A DNA stretch of 64,000 bases from Thermoanaerobaculia bacterium. Lineage in GTDB: Bacteria > Acidobacteriota > Thermoanaerobaculia > Multivoradales > JAHZIX01. The notes below the pieces were generated by a model, which was not told the origin of the DNA, made no database searches, and saw only the letters and a program-made list of their open reading frames with translations. Positions 33,426 to 43,123 of the stretch are shown here, one piece after another (the first letter of the stretch is position 1; each line of letters begins with the position of its first letter). A program made the translations under genes and the position numbers. The stretch is from positions 1 to 64,000 of the forward strand of contig JALXFE010000447.1 of NCBI GenBank assembly GCA_027069135.1, given 5' to 3'.

Positions 33426-33455
33426 ATTACAGCAGGCTGCCGAAGCAAGTGTCAA
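33426..33455 (-). promoter_or_regulatory. Sigma70-like promoter of aroDE-egtD
   Basis: On the minus strand TTGACA (33455-33450), an 18-base spacer and TGTAAT (33431-33426). It lies about 50 bases upstream of the proposed GTG start of aroDE. Confidence 0.7.
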
Positions 33456-33538
33456 GGCGAACCCGGCCCCATGGTACCATCGCGGCCATTCATAAGCATC
33501 GAACCCGGGCCTCGGGTTCCTTGGAGGAAGCAATTTCC

Positions 33539-35218
33539 ATGAGTCAGGAAGAGCGGGAAATTCTAGAGTTGGATGTCGTTTTCGTGGGCGCTGGACCGGC
33601 CAATATGGCGGGAGCCATGCGCCTGGGACAGCTCATCCAAGAACATAACAAGACCGCAGAGGAACCCCTGGAGCCCGCGATCGCGATCTTGGAAAAGGGC
33701 AAAGAGATCGGCAGTCACGCTCTCTCCGGGGCGGTTGTCGATCCCCGAGCTTTCGAGGAGCTGTTTCCCGATTCCTGGCAGGACGCCCCCTTCGAGGGCA
33801 CGGTCGAGCGAGAGAAGCTCTGGTGGATGACCGAATCCAAGAAACTATCGATGCCCATCCCGCCGATGCTCAAGAACGTCGGCAAGAAGGTGGCCTCCTT
33901 GGGCAAGCTTCTCAAATGGATAGAACCCCAGCTCGAAGATGTCGGCGTCGATATTTTCTGTGAGTTCCCGGCCAGTGAGATCCTTTTAGACGGCGATCGG
34001 GTCATCGGTGTTCGAACCGGTGACCGGGGTGTAGATCACCACGGCGAACGCAAGGCCAACTTCGAGCCGGGGGTCGACATCCATGCCCAGACGGTGGTTC
34101 TGGGAGAAGGTCCTCGGGGGACTCTCGCCAAGCAGCTGGAGGAAAAACTCGGTCTGATGGAGGGTAAGAATCCCCAGATCTACGCCATCGGTCTCAAGGA
34201 GGTCTGGGACCTTCCTCCCGGTCGCATCGAAGCCGGAGACGTCATCCACTCGATGAATTGGCCCCTGGGCTTCGATACCTTCGGTGGCGGCTTCATCTAC
34301 GGTATGAAGAACGATCAGGTGATCGTCGGCCTGGTGGTGGGCCTCGATTACTCCAACCCCCATTTGGATCCCCATGGCGAGTTCCAGCGGCTCAAGACCC
34401 ACCCCGCCGTCAAGAGCCTCTTGGCCGGGGGCAAGATGGCCTTCTACGGCGCCAAAGCCGTTCCCGAAGGAGGTTGGTGGTCCTGCCCCAAGCCCTGGGG
34501 GGACGGTTTCTTGCTTTGTGGTGATTCCGGCTCCTTCCTCAACAGCCAACGGCTCAAGGGAATTCACCTGGCCATGAAGTCCGGGATGCTGGCGGCAGAG
34601 ACGATTTTCGAAGGCCTCGTGGCCGGAAAGGTCGACGCGGACGTCCTCGCCCGCTACGAGGAAAAGATTGCCGGCAGCTGGATCAAGAAAGAGCTCTACC
34701 CGGTGCGCAACTTCCATCAGGCCTTTGATAAAGGGCTCGTCGGCGGCATGCTGCAGGCCGGCCTGGGGATGGTCACCGGTGGCCGCGGGTGGGGAATCGC
34801 CGATCGCCTGGGGACCCAAGCCGGCCACGAACGCCTGAAGCGGCTGGACAAAGAAGGTGCGAGCCTCCCGAAGCCGAAGGAGGTCGCCTTCGACGGGGAG
34901 CTCACCTTCGACAAGCTAGCCGATGTCTACAACTCCGGCACCGGCCACGAAGAGGACCAGCCGGTTCACCTCCTGGTGTCCGATACCAGCGTCTGTGTAG
35001 ACCAATGTGCCCGGGAGTTCGACAATCCCTGCGTACGCTTTTGCCCGGCATCGGTGTACGAGATGGTGGAGGATCAGTCCACCCCGTCGGGAAAGCGTCT
35101 ACAGATCAACGCCAGCAACTGCGTGCATTGCAAGACCTGCGACATCATGGATCCCTACCAGCTCATCACCTGGGTTCCCCCGGAAGGGGGCGGCGGGCCC
35201 AACTACAGCAAGATGTAG
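33539..35218 (+). CDS. Electron transfer flavoprotein:ubiquinone oxidoreductase
   Basis: A 559-residue ETF-QO. It carries electrons from ETF, reduced in fatty-acid and amino-acid oxidation, to the membrane quinone pool. The FAD motif VVFVGAGPANMAGAMRL is near residue 12; GSHALSGAVVDPRAFEEL and GFDTFGGGFIYGM are family segments. The C-terminal cluster domain has CVDQC, CVRFCP and CVHCKTCDIMDP, binding one 4Fe-4S cluster, and ends GGGGPNYSKM as in the family. The ATG at 33539 has GGAGG upstream; longer frames cross the aroDE promoter region. No ETF subunit genes lie adjacent. It converges on the DUF4097 gene with no gap. Confidence 0.95.
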   Translation: MSQEEREILELDVVFVGAGPANMAGAMRLGQLIQEHNKTAEEPLEPAIAILEKGKEIGSHALSGAVVDPRAFEELFPDSWQDAPFEGTVEREKLWWMTESKKLSMPIPPMLKNVGKKVASLGKLLKWIEPQLEDVGVDIFCEFPASEILLDGDRVIGVRTGDRGVDHHGERKANFEPGVDIHAQTVVLGEGPRGTLAKQLEEKLGLMEGKNPQIYAIGLKEVWDLPPGRIEAGDVIHSMNWPLGFDTFGGGFIYGMKNDQVIVGLVVGLDYSNPHLDPHGEFQRLKTHPAVKSLLAGGKMAFYGAKAVPEGGWWSCPKPWGDGFLLCGDSGSFLNSQRLKGIHLAMKSGMLAAETIFEGLVAGKVDADVLARYEEKIAGSWIKKELYPVRNFHQAFDKGLVGGMLQAGLGMVTGGRGWGIADRLGTQAGHERLKRLDKEGASLPKPKEVAFDGELTFDKLADVYNSGTGHEEDQPVHLLVSDTSVCVDQCAREFDNPCVRFCPASVYEMVEDQSTPSGKRLQINASNCVHCKTCDIMDPYQLITWVPPEGGGGPNYSKM

Positions 35219-36403
35219 TCACGCGGGCCCGAGGAAGCAATCGCCGCTCCCGGTATCGACCAAAATTTGCGCCCCGCCTTCCCCTCGACGGGCACTGACG
35301 ACTTCGCCGCCGATCTTTTCAAGCAGAGCATCGTCGTAGCGGACCCGAAGCTCGCCGCTTCCGCTGTTCAATTGGATGTCGAACGCCGCGGATTGGGAAG
35401 CCTCGATTCGGACGTCGCCGGATCCCGTATCGACGGAGATTCTTTCCGCCTGTTCCAAAGTCGTCTGCAGGATGACATCCCCGGAGCCCGTATCCGCTTG
35501 GAGTTGGACGACCTCTACGCCGAGGATCTGGATTTCACCGGAACCCGTGTCGGCGATCAAGTCGCTCACCGCACCGTCCTCAATCACGATATCGCCGGAG
35601 CCGGTGTCCGCCTTCAGACGGCCCATGGCCACCTTGCGCACGGAGATCTCACCAGAGCCCGTATCCAAGTTGGCGTTCCCGACGAGCTCCGAGATTCGGA
35701 TATCACCGGAGCCCGTATCGACGAGGGTTTCTCCCCGGACGGTTCCCAGGCTTACATCTCCGGAACCGGTATCGACATTCAGGTCCCCGGAAAAATCGCC
35801 CAGATCCACGCTTCCGGAACCTGTATCGACGATGAGCTCGCCCTGGAGGTCACCGCCCTGGACGCGGCCGATGATATTGCGCACTTTCAACCGGCCATTT
35901 CCGGGATAGGTGATCCGAAGATCTGCGTAGAGAGTAGGGGTCCCCGATCCCTTCCTCGAAGAAACCCGCACCCGCTTTCCCCGATACCAGGAGCTGGTGC
36001 TGCTCCTACCCCGGGTGTTGTAATGAAATCGCTTGTGGCGCTTCACAGGGTAGGTCAGGGACCATTCTTCCCGCCCCTTACGGTCCCGACCCTCTTCCCA
36101 CTTCATTTCTGCTAAGAGCTCGCGGGTTTCCGCTTCATCCCGACCCTTCGCATGGACGACGGCCTCGACCACGATCTCGTCTCCGCTACCGGCGATAAGC
36201 TCGACGGCACCGGCCAGGTTGGCGAGGCGAATCTCCTCTCCGGCGATATCCGGGAACGTCTGCGTGAATGTCCGCTCTTCGGTCTCCACGTCGGCGAAAG
36301 CCATGTCCGCGCTGCAGCCCACCAGGGCCAAAGACGACAGAATGAAGCAGGCGCTGAGGATCCTCGAGAGGGCTCGCCCGGTGATGCGGTGGTGTCGATG
36401 CAT
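35219..36403 (-). CDS. DUF4097-type beta-helical lipoprotein
   Basis: A 394-residue lipoprotein: signal peptide with lipobox LALVGC (Cys near residue 30). After a first domain (about 40-190) it holds about nine short beta repeats built on DTGSGDV or DTGSGEI at about 20-residue spacing, as in DUF4097/DUF4098 proteins, which fold as a right-handed beta helix. The role of the family is not known; a cell-surface scaffold is likely. GGAGGAG lies seven bases before the ATG at 36403. It is divergent from the S9 peptidase gene with 111 bases between, and converges with ETF-QO. Confidence 0.88.
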   Translation of the reverse strand: MHRHHRITGRALSRILSACFILSSLALVGCSADMAFADVETEERTFTQTFPDIAGEEIRLANLAGAVELIAGSGDEIVVEAVVHAKGRDEAETRELLAEMKWEEGRDRKGREEWSLTYPVKRHKRFHYNTRGRSSTSSWYRGKRVRVSSRKGSGTPTLYADLRITYPGNGRLKVRNIIGRVQGGDLQGELIVDTGSGSVDLGDFSGDLNVDTGSGDVSLGTVRGETLVDTGSGDIRISELVGNANLDTGSGEISVRKVAMGRLKADTGSGDIVIEDGAVSDLIADTGSGEIQILGVEVVQLQADTGSGDVILQTTLEQAERISVDTGSGDVRIEASQSAAFDIQLNSGSGELRVRYDDALLEKIGGEVVSARRGEGGAQILVDTGSGDCFLGPA

Positions 36404-36514
36404 GATTTTCTCCTCCAGGTTGGGGCGCTCTTCCGCCAAAAGCCTACGGGGACCCCGGTGGAATTGTTTCCTATCCTCCGGGTAAACTCTGATCCCAATC
36501 TCACGGAGGATTCT

Positions 36515-38710
36515 ATGACAAGATCTCGCGGTAGCTTCTGCTGCCTTTTTCTCCTGACCTTCGCTCTGATGACTACCGCATCTGCTTCCGGAGAATCTCC
36601 GGTACCCCCCTTTGACGAGATCTTTCGGCCAGAGACACCAGCGCGGTCGCCTCGCCAGCTGAGCTGGAGCCCGGATGCTCGCCTCCTGGCGTATCTCTTC
36701 AAAGACGCCACCGGCGATGCGCTTTGGACGCAAGAGGCTTTAGGTGGCAAAGCCGTGGCCCGGCTGCGCCTCGGTGAAGAGGAGGCGCTCGAGTCCCTGG
36801 ACAAGGTTCGTTGGGCACCGGATAGTGGCAGCATGATTCTGGTCTCCGACGGAGATCTCTACCTCTACACCCTGGACTCCGACACCTTGGAACGGCTCAC
36901 CGAGACGGAAGCCGAAGAAGAGGACCCGAAGCTCTCTCCCGACGGCCTCCGGCTTGCGTTCGTACGCCAGGGGAACCTATGGGTGCGAGATCTCGCCAGC
37001 AAATCCGAACGGCCTCTGACGACAGACGGCGACGACGTCGAGATCCTCAACGGCAAGACGGATTGGGTGTATTGGGAAGAGCTCTGGGGCCGAGATTCCA
37101 CCGGCTTCTGGTGGAGCCCGGACAGCAAGAGGATCGCCTACTATCGATTCGAGGAGGCTGCGGTCGAATCCTACGCGCTCTTGAATTCCCTTCCGGTCTA
37201 CCCGGAAGTCGAGTGGCAGAAACACCCCAAGGCCGGAACCGTGAACCCGACGGTTCGAGTCGGCGTCATCTCAGCTAGCGGGGGCGAAACCCATTGGCTG
37301 CCGGTCGGGCCGACCGGTGGCAACGAGAGACCCGAAGAGTGGTACCTCCCTCGGGTCCACTGGACTCCGGATGGAGCCGTCGCCGTGGAACGCCTGAGCC
37401 GGGAGCAAGACGTGCTCGAGCTCATCCGTTGCGAGGCTCTGGGCGATGATCCCTGCAGACTCCTGGTGCGGGAGAGCTCTCCGACCTGGGTGAATGTGGA
37501 GAGCAACACCACCTTCCTCGACGACGGCAGCTTTCTTTGGAGCTCGGAGCGCAGCGGCTGGAGAGAGCTCTATCTCTACGACCGCTCCGGTACCTTGCTA
37601 CGCCAGGTGAGCCAGGGATCCGGCCATGTGACGGGCCTCGACGCCGTCCTCGAGGCCTCCGGAGAGATCATCTACAGCCGGCATCAGGAGGGCTTTCTCG
37701 GTGCCAAGGACCGCGAGGTGCGGCGCTCCAGCCTGGATGGGAAGAAACACCAGATTCTGACTTCCGGGGCGGGTTGGCATCGGGCCAAAGCCGCTTCCGA
37801 CGGAACCTGGGTTCATAGCTGGAGCGATGCCAACCATCGAGGGTTTCGGATCCTGAGAAACGCCCAGGGCAAAGAGATCACCCGCCTTCCCTACGAGCCC
37901 GCGACCGGCTTCGATCCCGAGGATCTCCCCAAGTGGAAATTCTTCACGATCCCGGGACCGGAGGGTACCGAGTTACCGGCGCGCCTCCTCGAACCGGCAG
38001 GCTTCGACCCGTCCAAGAAATATCCGGCGGTGATCTACCACTACGGTGGCCCGGAATCCCAGGTGGTGAACAATAGCTGGGGAGGACGCCGGCGTTTCTT
38101 GTGGCATAAGTGGATGGCGCAGCGGGGCTATTTCGTCCTCATGGTCGACAATCAGCTCTCAAACTTCTTTGGCAAGAAGGGTGCAGATCGGGTCCACCGC
38201 CGCTTCGGTCCCCACAACCTGGCGGCCCAATTGGCGGGCGTTGAGTACTTGAATAGCCTGGGGAGCGTCGACATGGAACGCCTGGGGCTTTGGGGTTGGT
38301 CCGGCGGGGGGCACAACACGCTCTACTGCCTTCTCAACAAGCCCGGGGTCTGGAAGGCCGGAGTTGCCGGAGCGCCGGTCACCGATTGGCATTTCTACGA
38401 CACGATCTGGACCGAGCGCTACCTCGATCATCCGGCGACCAACGAAGAGGGGTATCGGCAATCCTCCGCCGTCACCCACGCCAAGAATCTGAAAGACAAG
38501 CTCCTCATCGTTCATGGAACCGGCGACGACAACGTCCACCCCCAGAATACGCTGGCCTTGATCAAGCTGTGGATCGACGAGGGTATCCCCTTCGAGGATG
38601 CCATCTACCCACGGCAAAAGCACGGCTTCAAGAAAAATGAATACGCCCATTTCCTCCAAAGAATGACGGAGTTCTTCGATCGGAACCTGCCTGTGGCTGA
38701 CGGGGAGTAG
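36515..38710 (+). CDS. S9 family peptidase, dipeptidyl peptidase IV type
   Basis: A 731-residue secreted or periplasmic serine peptidase. A signal peptide (MTRSRGSFCCLFLLTFALMT...) is followed by the beta-propeller domain (SPDARLLAYLF, LSPDGLRLAFVRQGNLWVRDL, DWVYWEELWGRDSTGFWWSPDSKRIAYYRF with the Glu pair region that binds the substrate N-terminus). The hydrolase domain has catalytic Ser in GWSGGG (about 594), Asp in GTGDDNVH (about 671) and His in KHGF (about 702). It should remove N-terminal dipeptides, with Pro preference in the family. CGGAGGA precedes the ATG. Its last 50 bases are copied twice downstream. Confidence 0.93.
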   Translation: MTRSRGSFCCLFLLTFALMTTASASGESPVPPFDEIFRPETPARSPRQLSWSPDARLLAYLFKDATGDALWTQEALGGKAVARLRLGEEEALESLDKVRWAPDSGSMILVSDGDLYLYTLDSDTLERLTETEAEEEDPKLSPDGLRLAFVRQGNLWVRDLASKSERPLTTDGDDVEILNGKTDWVYWEELWGRDSTGFWWSPDSKRIAYYRFEEAAVESYALLNSLPVYPEVEWQKHPKAGTVNPTVRVGVISASGGETHWLPVGPTGGNERPEEWYLPRVHWTPDGAVAVERLSREQDVLELIRCEALGDDPCRLLVRESSPTWVNVESNTTFLDDGSFLWSSERSGWRELYLYDRSGTLLRQVSQGSGHVTGLDAVLEASGEIIYSRHQEGFLGAKDREVRRSSLDGKKHQILTSGAGWHRAKAASDGTWVHSWSDANHRGFRILRNAQGKEITRLPYEPATGFDPEDLPKWKFFTIPGPEGTELPARLLEPAGFDPSKKYPAVIYHYGGPESQVVNNSWGGRRRFLWHKWMAQRGYFVLMVDNQLSNFFGKKGADRVHRRFGPHNLAAQLAGVEYLNSLGSVDMERLGLWGWSGGGHNTLYCLLNKPGVWKAGVAGAPVTDWHFYDTIWTERYLDHPATNEEGYRQSSAVTHAKNLKDKLLIVHGTGDDNVHPQNTLALIKLWIDEGIPFEDAIYPRQKHGFKKNEYAHFLQRMTEFFDRNLPVADGE

Positions 38711-39091
38711 GAGTAGGAGTAGGAGTAGGAGCCGGCCCCCTCGAATGGCCCCAACGGCCGCCTTCAGGCGGGCTCGAAACCAGCCCGGGCATTCATGCCC
38801 GGGTTCCCCACAAAGAATGACGGAGTTCTTCGATCGGAACCTGCCTGTGGCCGACGGGGAGTAGGAGTAGGAGCCGGCCCCATCGAATGGCCCCAACGGC
38901 CGCCTTCAGGCGGGCTCGAAACCAGCCCGGGCATTCATGCCCGGGTTCCCCACAAAGAATGACGGAGTTCTTCGATCGGAACCTGGCTGTGGCTGACGGG
39001 GAGTAGGAATAGGAGCCGGCCCGGTGGAATGGCCCCAACGGCCGCCTTCAGGCGGGCTCGAAACCAGCCCGGGCATTCATGCCCGGGTTCC
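38661..39091. repeat. Three-copy tandem repeat including the peptidase 3' end
   Basis: A unit of 142-154 bases occurs three times, beginning at 38661, 38815 and 38957. Each unit starts with the last 50 bases of the peptidase gene (through its stop codon), then a GAGTAG-type hexamer run, GGCCCCAACGGCCGCC, and a hairpin CCCGGGCA-TTCA-TGCCCGGG. The length difference comes from two extra hexamers in copy 1. The gene itself ends at the first stop, so the other copies are non-coding remnants. This accounts for the whole 386-base gap to the CAP-domain gene. Confidence 0.95.
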
Positions 39092-39096
39092 CGATC

Positions 39097-39639
39097 TCAA
39101 AAAGGTCTTTGACCGCGGATATTTCCCGGCGGATCGTAGTTGCACACCCAAATTTCGGTAGTTTCCGAACGCACCTTCGCGCAACCCAGGCGGCGGGTCG
39201 ATCTCCAGATCATCTGGCTGAAATGTGCGGCTTTGGGCCACCAATCGCCGCGTTTGGGATCGTAGAGATCCCCCTCGGTGCCCCACGCATCCACCACCTC
39301 GGCAACGGATGCTTGCCCGCCTTGGAGGGCGTAGAGATTCTCTCCGTAGGGATTCTTCGGGCGATGCCGAAGCCGGAGGCCTCGGGGGACGAGCTCTCGA
39401 GCCCACTCCTCGGCGAAGGTAGCTAATTCTTCTGACCAGACGAGATCGGGAGTGCCATATCTGTGACGCCAACGGTTGTGGGCCGTGAGTATCTCCTCGG
39501 CAAAGGAAGCTCCTTCGATCGAAGAGGGCTCAGAAGCGACAGCTCTCGATGGGGAGCCTCCCCGCTCTCCGGCGACGAAACACCCGACAAGAGCGCTGAT
39601 CGAGAGGAGAACCAGGAAATATCTCAGCCGTTGTGCCAC
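39097..39639 (-). CDS. CAP-domain (SCP/PR-1 like) lipoprotein
   Basis: A 180-residue exported protein. The signal peptide ends in lipobox SALVGC (Cys20). The CAP domain shows ILTAHNRWRHRYGTPDLVWSEEL, YGENLYA, VVDAW and HFSQMIWRSTRRLGCAK, with the two His and Glu residues of the CAP cavity. Bacterial members are of unclear function, with roles suggested in cell-wall or lipid interaction. The GTG at 39639 lies inside the end of fabF (16-base overlap), so it may be read from the fatty-acid operon transcript. Confidence 0.87.
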   Translation of the reverse strand: MAQRLRYFLVLLSISALVGCFVAGERGGSPSRAVASEPSSIEGASFAEEILTAHNRWRHRYGTPDLVWSEELATFAEEWARELVPRGLRLRHRPKNPYGENLYALQGGQASVAEVVDAWGTEGDLYDPKRGDWWPKAAHFSQMIWRSTRRLGCAKVRSETTEIWVCNYDPPGNIRGQRPF

Positions 39640-40892
39640 CGCCGCATGATGACAGCCCCGTTGGTACCGCCAAAGCCAAAAGAATTGGTCAATCCGACTT
39701 CCAGCTTCGCGGGTCGGGTCTTGTTCGGGACGAAATCCAGATCGCAGCCTTCGTCCGGCTCGTCCAGATTGAGGGTCGCCGGCAAAATCTGGTCCTGGAG
39801 GGCCAGGGCGAGCACACCGCTTTCGAAGCCTCCCGCAGCCCCGAGGAGATGACCGGTGGAGCTCTTGGTGGAGGACACCGCCAAGCGATAGGCATGATCA
39901 CCGAAGATCCGTTTGATCGCTTTCACCTCCGCTAAATCCCCGAGCGAGGTCGAGGTGCCGTGGGCGTTGATGTAATCCACCTCTTCGGGCTCGAGGTCCG
40001 CGTCATTCATGGCGGCGATCATCACGCGCCCCGCTCCGTCGCCCTCGGGATGGGGAGCTGAGATGTGGTAGGCATCGGCGCTCATGCCGTAGCCGATGAT
40101 TTCGGCGTGGATCCGTGCTCCCCGGTCGAGAGCCCCCTCCAGATCCTCCAAGACCAGGACTCCGGCCCCTTCGGAGACCACGAAGCCGTCGCGGTTCTTG
40201 TCCCAAGGTCGAGAGGAGCTCTCCGGATCGTCGTTGCGAGTCGACAGGGCCTTCATGGCGCAGAAGCCACCGAGCCCCAACTCCGAGATGTGCCCTTCGG
40301 TCCCCCCGGCGAGCATCACGTCCGCGTAGCCGTGCTGGATCTGCCGGAAAGCATCCCCCACGGCGTGGAGCCCGGTCGTACAGGCGGTACAGGGGGTCGA
40401 ATTGGGCCCCTTGGCTCCATATTTGATGGAGACCTGCCCCGCGGCCATATTGGAAATCATCCCAGGAATGAAGAACGGCGAAATGCGGCTCGGGCCTCGA
40501 TCGATGATCAGGCGCATGGTTCGAGCCATCAGAGGCAGGCCGCCGATCCCTGAACCGATGATCACTCCGGTTCTCTCAGAAATTTCCTCACCGATGGTGA
40601 GACGAGCGTCTTCTAGAGCAAAATGAGCCGCACCCAACGCAAAATGGATGAAGCTATCGCCCTTCTTGACGGCTTTCTTCTCGATGTAGTCGCTGGGGAC
40701 GAAACCCGTCACCTGGCCGGCGATCTGGCAGGGATAGGTGGAAGCATCGAATCGCAGCTCGCGATCGATGCGGCTGATCCCCTTCTTCCCGTCTTGCAGA
40801 GCTTGCCAGTTCGCGGAGGTGCCGACCCCGAGGGGGGAAATCAACCCCACTCCGGTGACCACGACTCGACGCCGTTCGATGGTTCTCGCCAA
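39624..40892 (-). CDS. fabF: 3-oxoacyl-ACP synthase II
   Basis: Condenses malonyl-ACP with acyl-ACP in chain elongation. The 422-residue protein has VVVTGVGLISPLGVG at the start, the nucleophile Cys in STPCTACTTG, and the two His residues in NAHGTSTSLGD and STGHLLGAAGG. The start is TTG at 40892 with GGAGG nine bases upstream. It is the last gene of the fatty-acid operon proper, about 160 bases after acpP. Confidence 0.95.
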   Translation of the reverse strand: MARTIERRRVVVTGVGLISPLGVGTSANWQALQDGKKGISRIDRELRFDASTYPCQIAGQVTGFVPSDYIEKKAVKKGDSFIHFALGAAHFALEDARLTIGEEISERTGVIIGSGIGGLPLMARTMRLIIDRGPSRISPFFIPGMISNMAAGQVSIKYGAKGPNSTPCTACTTGLHAVGDAFRQIQHGYADVMLAGGTEGHISELGLGGFCAMKALSTRNDDPESSSRPWDKNRDGFVVSEGAGVLVLEDLEGALDRGARIHAEIIGYGMSADAYHISAPHPEGDGAGRVMIAAMNDADLEPEEVDYINAHGTSTSLGDLAEVKAIKRIFGDHAYRLAVSSTKSSTGHLLGAAGGFESGVLALALQDQILPATLNLDEPDEGCDLDFVPNKTRPAKLEVGLTNSFGFGGTNGAVIMRRWHNG

Positions 40893-41053
40893 GGCTGAAA
40901 TCCTCCGCGGACGGAATCATTGAGCTCTAGAGATACGGCGCTCCTTGAAGCCGGGGCGAGCCCGCCAACGCGGACTGCCCGGCATCGGATCACCGGACCG
41001 ACGACTCGCCCCCACCACAGCTCCCGGTCGTCCGCCGAATCCCTAAAACTGAC

Positions 41054-41296
41054 TTAGTTGTCGGCTTTTTGGTTCTCTTCGATATACCCGACGGCATCCT
41101 TGACTCGGCTGATTTTCTCCGCGGCCTCATCCGGGATCTCGATATTGAACTCCTCTTCGAAGGCCATCACCAACTCGACGATATCCAGAGAGTCGGCACC
41201 CAGGTCGTCGGTAAAACTGGCACCCGAGGTGACTTCGTCCTCGTCCACGCCCAGTTGTTCGACGATAATATTTTTCACTTTCTCTTCTACAGACAT
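41054..41296 (-). CDS. acpP: Acyl carrier protein
   Basis: An 80-residue acidic protein, [17 protein letters not shown] at the start, with the phosphopantetheine Ser in [18 protein letters not shown]. It carries growing acyl chains for FabD, FabG and FabF encoded around it. The ATG at 41296 has AGGAGG ten bases upstream; an ATG three codons earlier would sit too close to that site. Confidence 0.97.
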   Translation of the reverse strand: MSVEEKVKNIIVEQLGVDEDEVTSGASFTDDLGADSLDIVELVMAFEEEFNIEIPDEAAEKISRVKDAVGYIEENQKADN

Positions 41297-41375
41297 GGGT
41301 TTCATCCCTCCTGATTCACTCTTCCGACTTCGGTGAGTTTCTGTTGTCCTTGTGCAGGCCTTGAGAGCCCGTCCA

Positions 41376-42119
41376 TCAAATGTAGAGCCCGCCGGACACA
41401 TTGAGCACGTGCCCGGTGATATAGCCAGCTTCTTCGCTAGCCAGGAAGACGACCGGTGCCGCAACGTCCGCGACAGATCCCAGTCGTTTGAGCACGATGC
41501 CCTCAACGAGCGCGTCGCGACTACCCTCAGCGAGCTCTGCGGTCATCGCGGTTTCGATATAACCCGGAGCCACCACGTTGACGGTGATGCTCCTGCTCCC
41601 CAACTCTCGTGCCAACGACTTGCTGAAACCGATCAGGCCAGCCTTCGTCGCTGCATAATTTGCTTGACCGATGTTCCCCATCATACCGACAACCGAGGAG
41701 ATATTGACGATCCGGCCCCACCGCCGCCGCATCATGCCCCGAAGCATCAGCTTCGTCAGGACGAATGCGCCGGTCAGGTTTGTGTCGAGCACCCGCTGCC
41801 AATCTTCCAACTTGAGCCGGGCCAGCAAGCTGTCGGCTGTGATACCTGCATTATTGACCAGAATGTCGATGTCAGCAAAGCCCTCCGGCAAGCTCTTGAT
41901 ACGGGCCGGCAATCCCTCGTGGTCCGCCACGTCCAGACTGAACGCCAGAGCCTCGCCGCCGGCAGAGGTGATGTCGTCCACCAACGCTGCCAGTTTGTCC
42001 TCCGACCGCGCCGCAGCGACGACCTTGGCTCCCCGAGAAGCCAGCTGCCGAGCGATCTCCGCGCCGATCCCTTGGGAGGCACCGGTTACCAAAGCTGTCT
42101 TACCGTCCAGTCGAAACAT
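41376..42119 (-). CDS. fabG: 3-oxoacyl-ACP reductase
   Basis: A 247-residue SDR that reduces 3-oxoacyl-ACP with [13 protein letters not shown], the AAAR basic motif for NADPH, NNAGIT, the Ser in NISSVVG and YAATK are all present; IETAMTAEL and the end [14 protein letters not shown] are typical of FabG. The start ATG at 42119 lies two bases after the fabD stop, and its AAGGAG site is inside the last codons of fabD. Confidence 0.96.
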   Translation of the reverse strand: MFRLDGKTALVTGASQGIGAEIARQLASRGAKVVAAARSEDKLAALVDDITSAGGEALAFSLDVADHEGLPARIKSLPEGFADIDILVNNAGITADSLLARLKLEDWQRVLDTNLTGAFVLTKLMLRGMMRRRWGRIVNISSVVGMMGNIGQANYAATKAGLIGFSKSLARELGSRSITVNVVAPGYIETAMTAELAEGSRDALVEGIVLKRLGSVADVAAPVVFLASEEAGYITGHVLNVSGGLYI

Positions 42120-42121
42120 CG

Positions 42122-43081
42122 TCATCTCCTTTGGCTTGCGTCTTCCGGTGTCGTGAGCCAAGCCTCGAGCCTCGCCGGATCGGAGAGGCTCAGGCATCGC
42201 CTTCCACGGGCGATTCTCCGATTCAAGCCCGTCAGAACCTTCCCCGGGCCGAGCTCGGCAAAGGTCTCCACCCCGGCTTCCTCGGCCATCCAAGCAATCG
42301 ATTCCGTCCAACGAACGGCGGAATCTATCTGCCGGGTCACGGCATTCCTCGCGGCATCTCCTTCCCGAACCGGTCGAGCGTCGACGTTGCTCACCACCGG
42401 CACCACCGGATCGAGAAACTCGGTCTTGCGCAGATGCGGCTCGAGGCCTTCCCGGGCCGGGGCCATCAATGACGAATGGAACGGGGCCGAGACGGACAAG
42501 AGCACCGCCTTGCGCGCCCCCTGCTCCTTGGCCAGCGCAACCGCTCGCTCCACAGCTCCCCGATGTCCGGCGAGAACCGTCTGCCCCTCGCTATTCAAAT
42601 TTGCCAGCTCGCAGACCTCGCCCTCAGCCGCCGCTCGAGCGATGCTGGCCACAGCCTCGGTCTCCATCCCCAAGATCGCTGCCATGGCACCGATGCCGAC
42701 CGGCACAGCTTCCTGCATGAGCTGCCCCCGCTGGCGCACCAGGCGCAGAGCATCCGAGAAAGACAAAACCTCCGCCGCCACCAAGGCGGAGTACTCGCCC
42801 AGGCTGTGCCCGGCCACCAGATCGGCTTTCTTGCCAGCTTCCGTCACGGCTCGAAGGATCGCGATGGAGGTCGCCAGCAACGCCGGTTGGGTATTGGCCG
42901 TGAGATTCAACTCCTCTTCCGGACCTTCGAAGCAGAGCTGGGTCAAAGACATCCCCAAGGCGTCGTCGGCCTCCTCGAAGACTCGTCTCGAAGCTTCGCA
43001 AGCTTCGGCCCAAGCCTTGCCCATCCCGACCTTCTGGGATCCCTGACCGGGAAACACGAATGCGATCTTAGAATTGCTCAT
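42122..43081 (-). CDS. fabD: Malonyl-CoA:ACP transacylase
   Basis: A 319-residue enzyme that moves malonyl from CoA to ACP. FVFPGQGSQKVGMG, nucleophile Ser in AGHSLGEYSALV, the Arg in VRQRGQLMQEAVP and the catalytic His in VSAPFHSSLM are visible. ATG 43081 is preferred over the GTG one codon earlier, with AGAGGA upstream. fabH, which often lies between plsX and fabD, is absent. Confidence 0.96.
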   Translation of the reverse strand: MSNSKIAFVFPGQGSQKVGMGKAWAEACEASRRVFEEADDALGMSLTQLCFEGPEEELNLTANTQPALLATSIAILRAVTEAGKKADLVAGHSLGEYSALVAAEVLSFSDALRLVRQRGQLMQEAVPVGIGAMAAILGMETEAVASIARAAAEGEVCELANLNSEGQTVLAGHRGAVERAVALAKEQGARKAVLLSVSAPFHSSLMAPAREGLEPHLRKTEFLDPVVPVVSNVDARPVREGDAARNAVTRQIDSAVRWTESIAWMAEEAGVETFAELGPGKVLTGLNRRIARGRRCLSLSDPARLEAWLTTPEDASQRR

Positions 43082-43123
43082 CACGAATTCCTCTTAAGAA
43101 GCCCCGCTCTGGGTCACCGCACC

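Noticed and set aside
33371-33533. Longer N-terminus for aroDE up to 33533
   Set aside because: It would start upstream of the clear TTGACA-18-TGTAAT promoter on the same strand.
38159-39038. Minus-strand frames across the peptidase end and the repeats
   Set aside because: They arise from the tandem repeat and the GAGTAG run read in reverse; the Leu run is an artefact of the hexamers.
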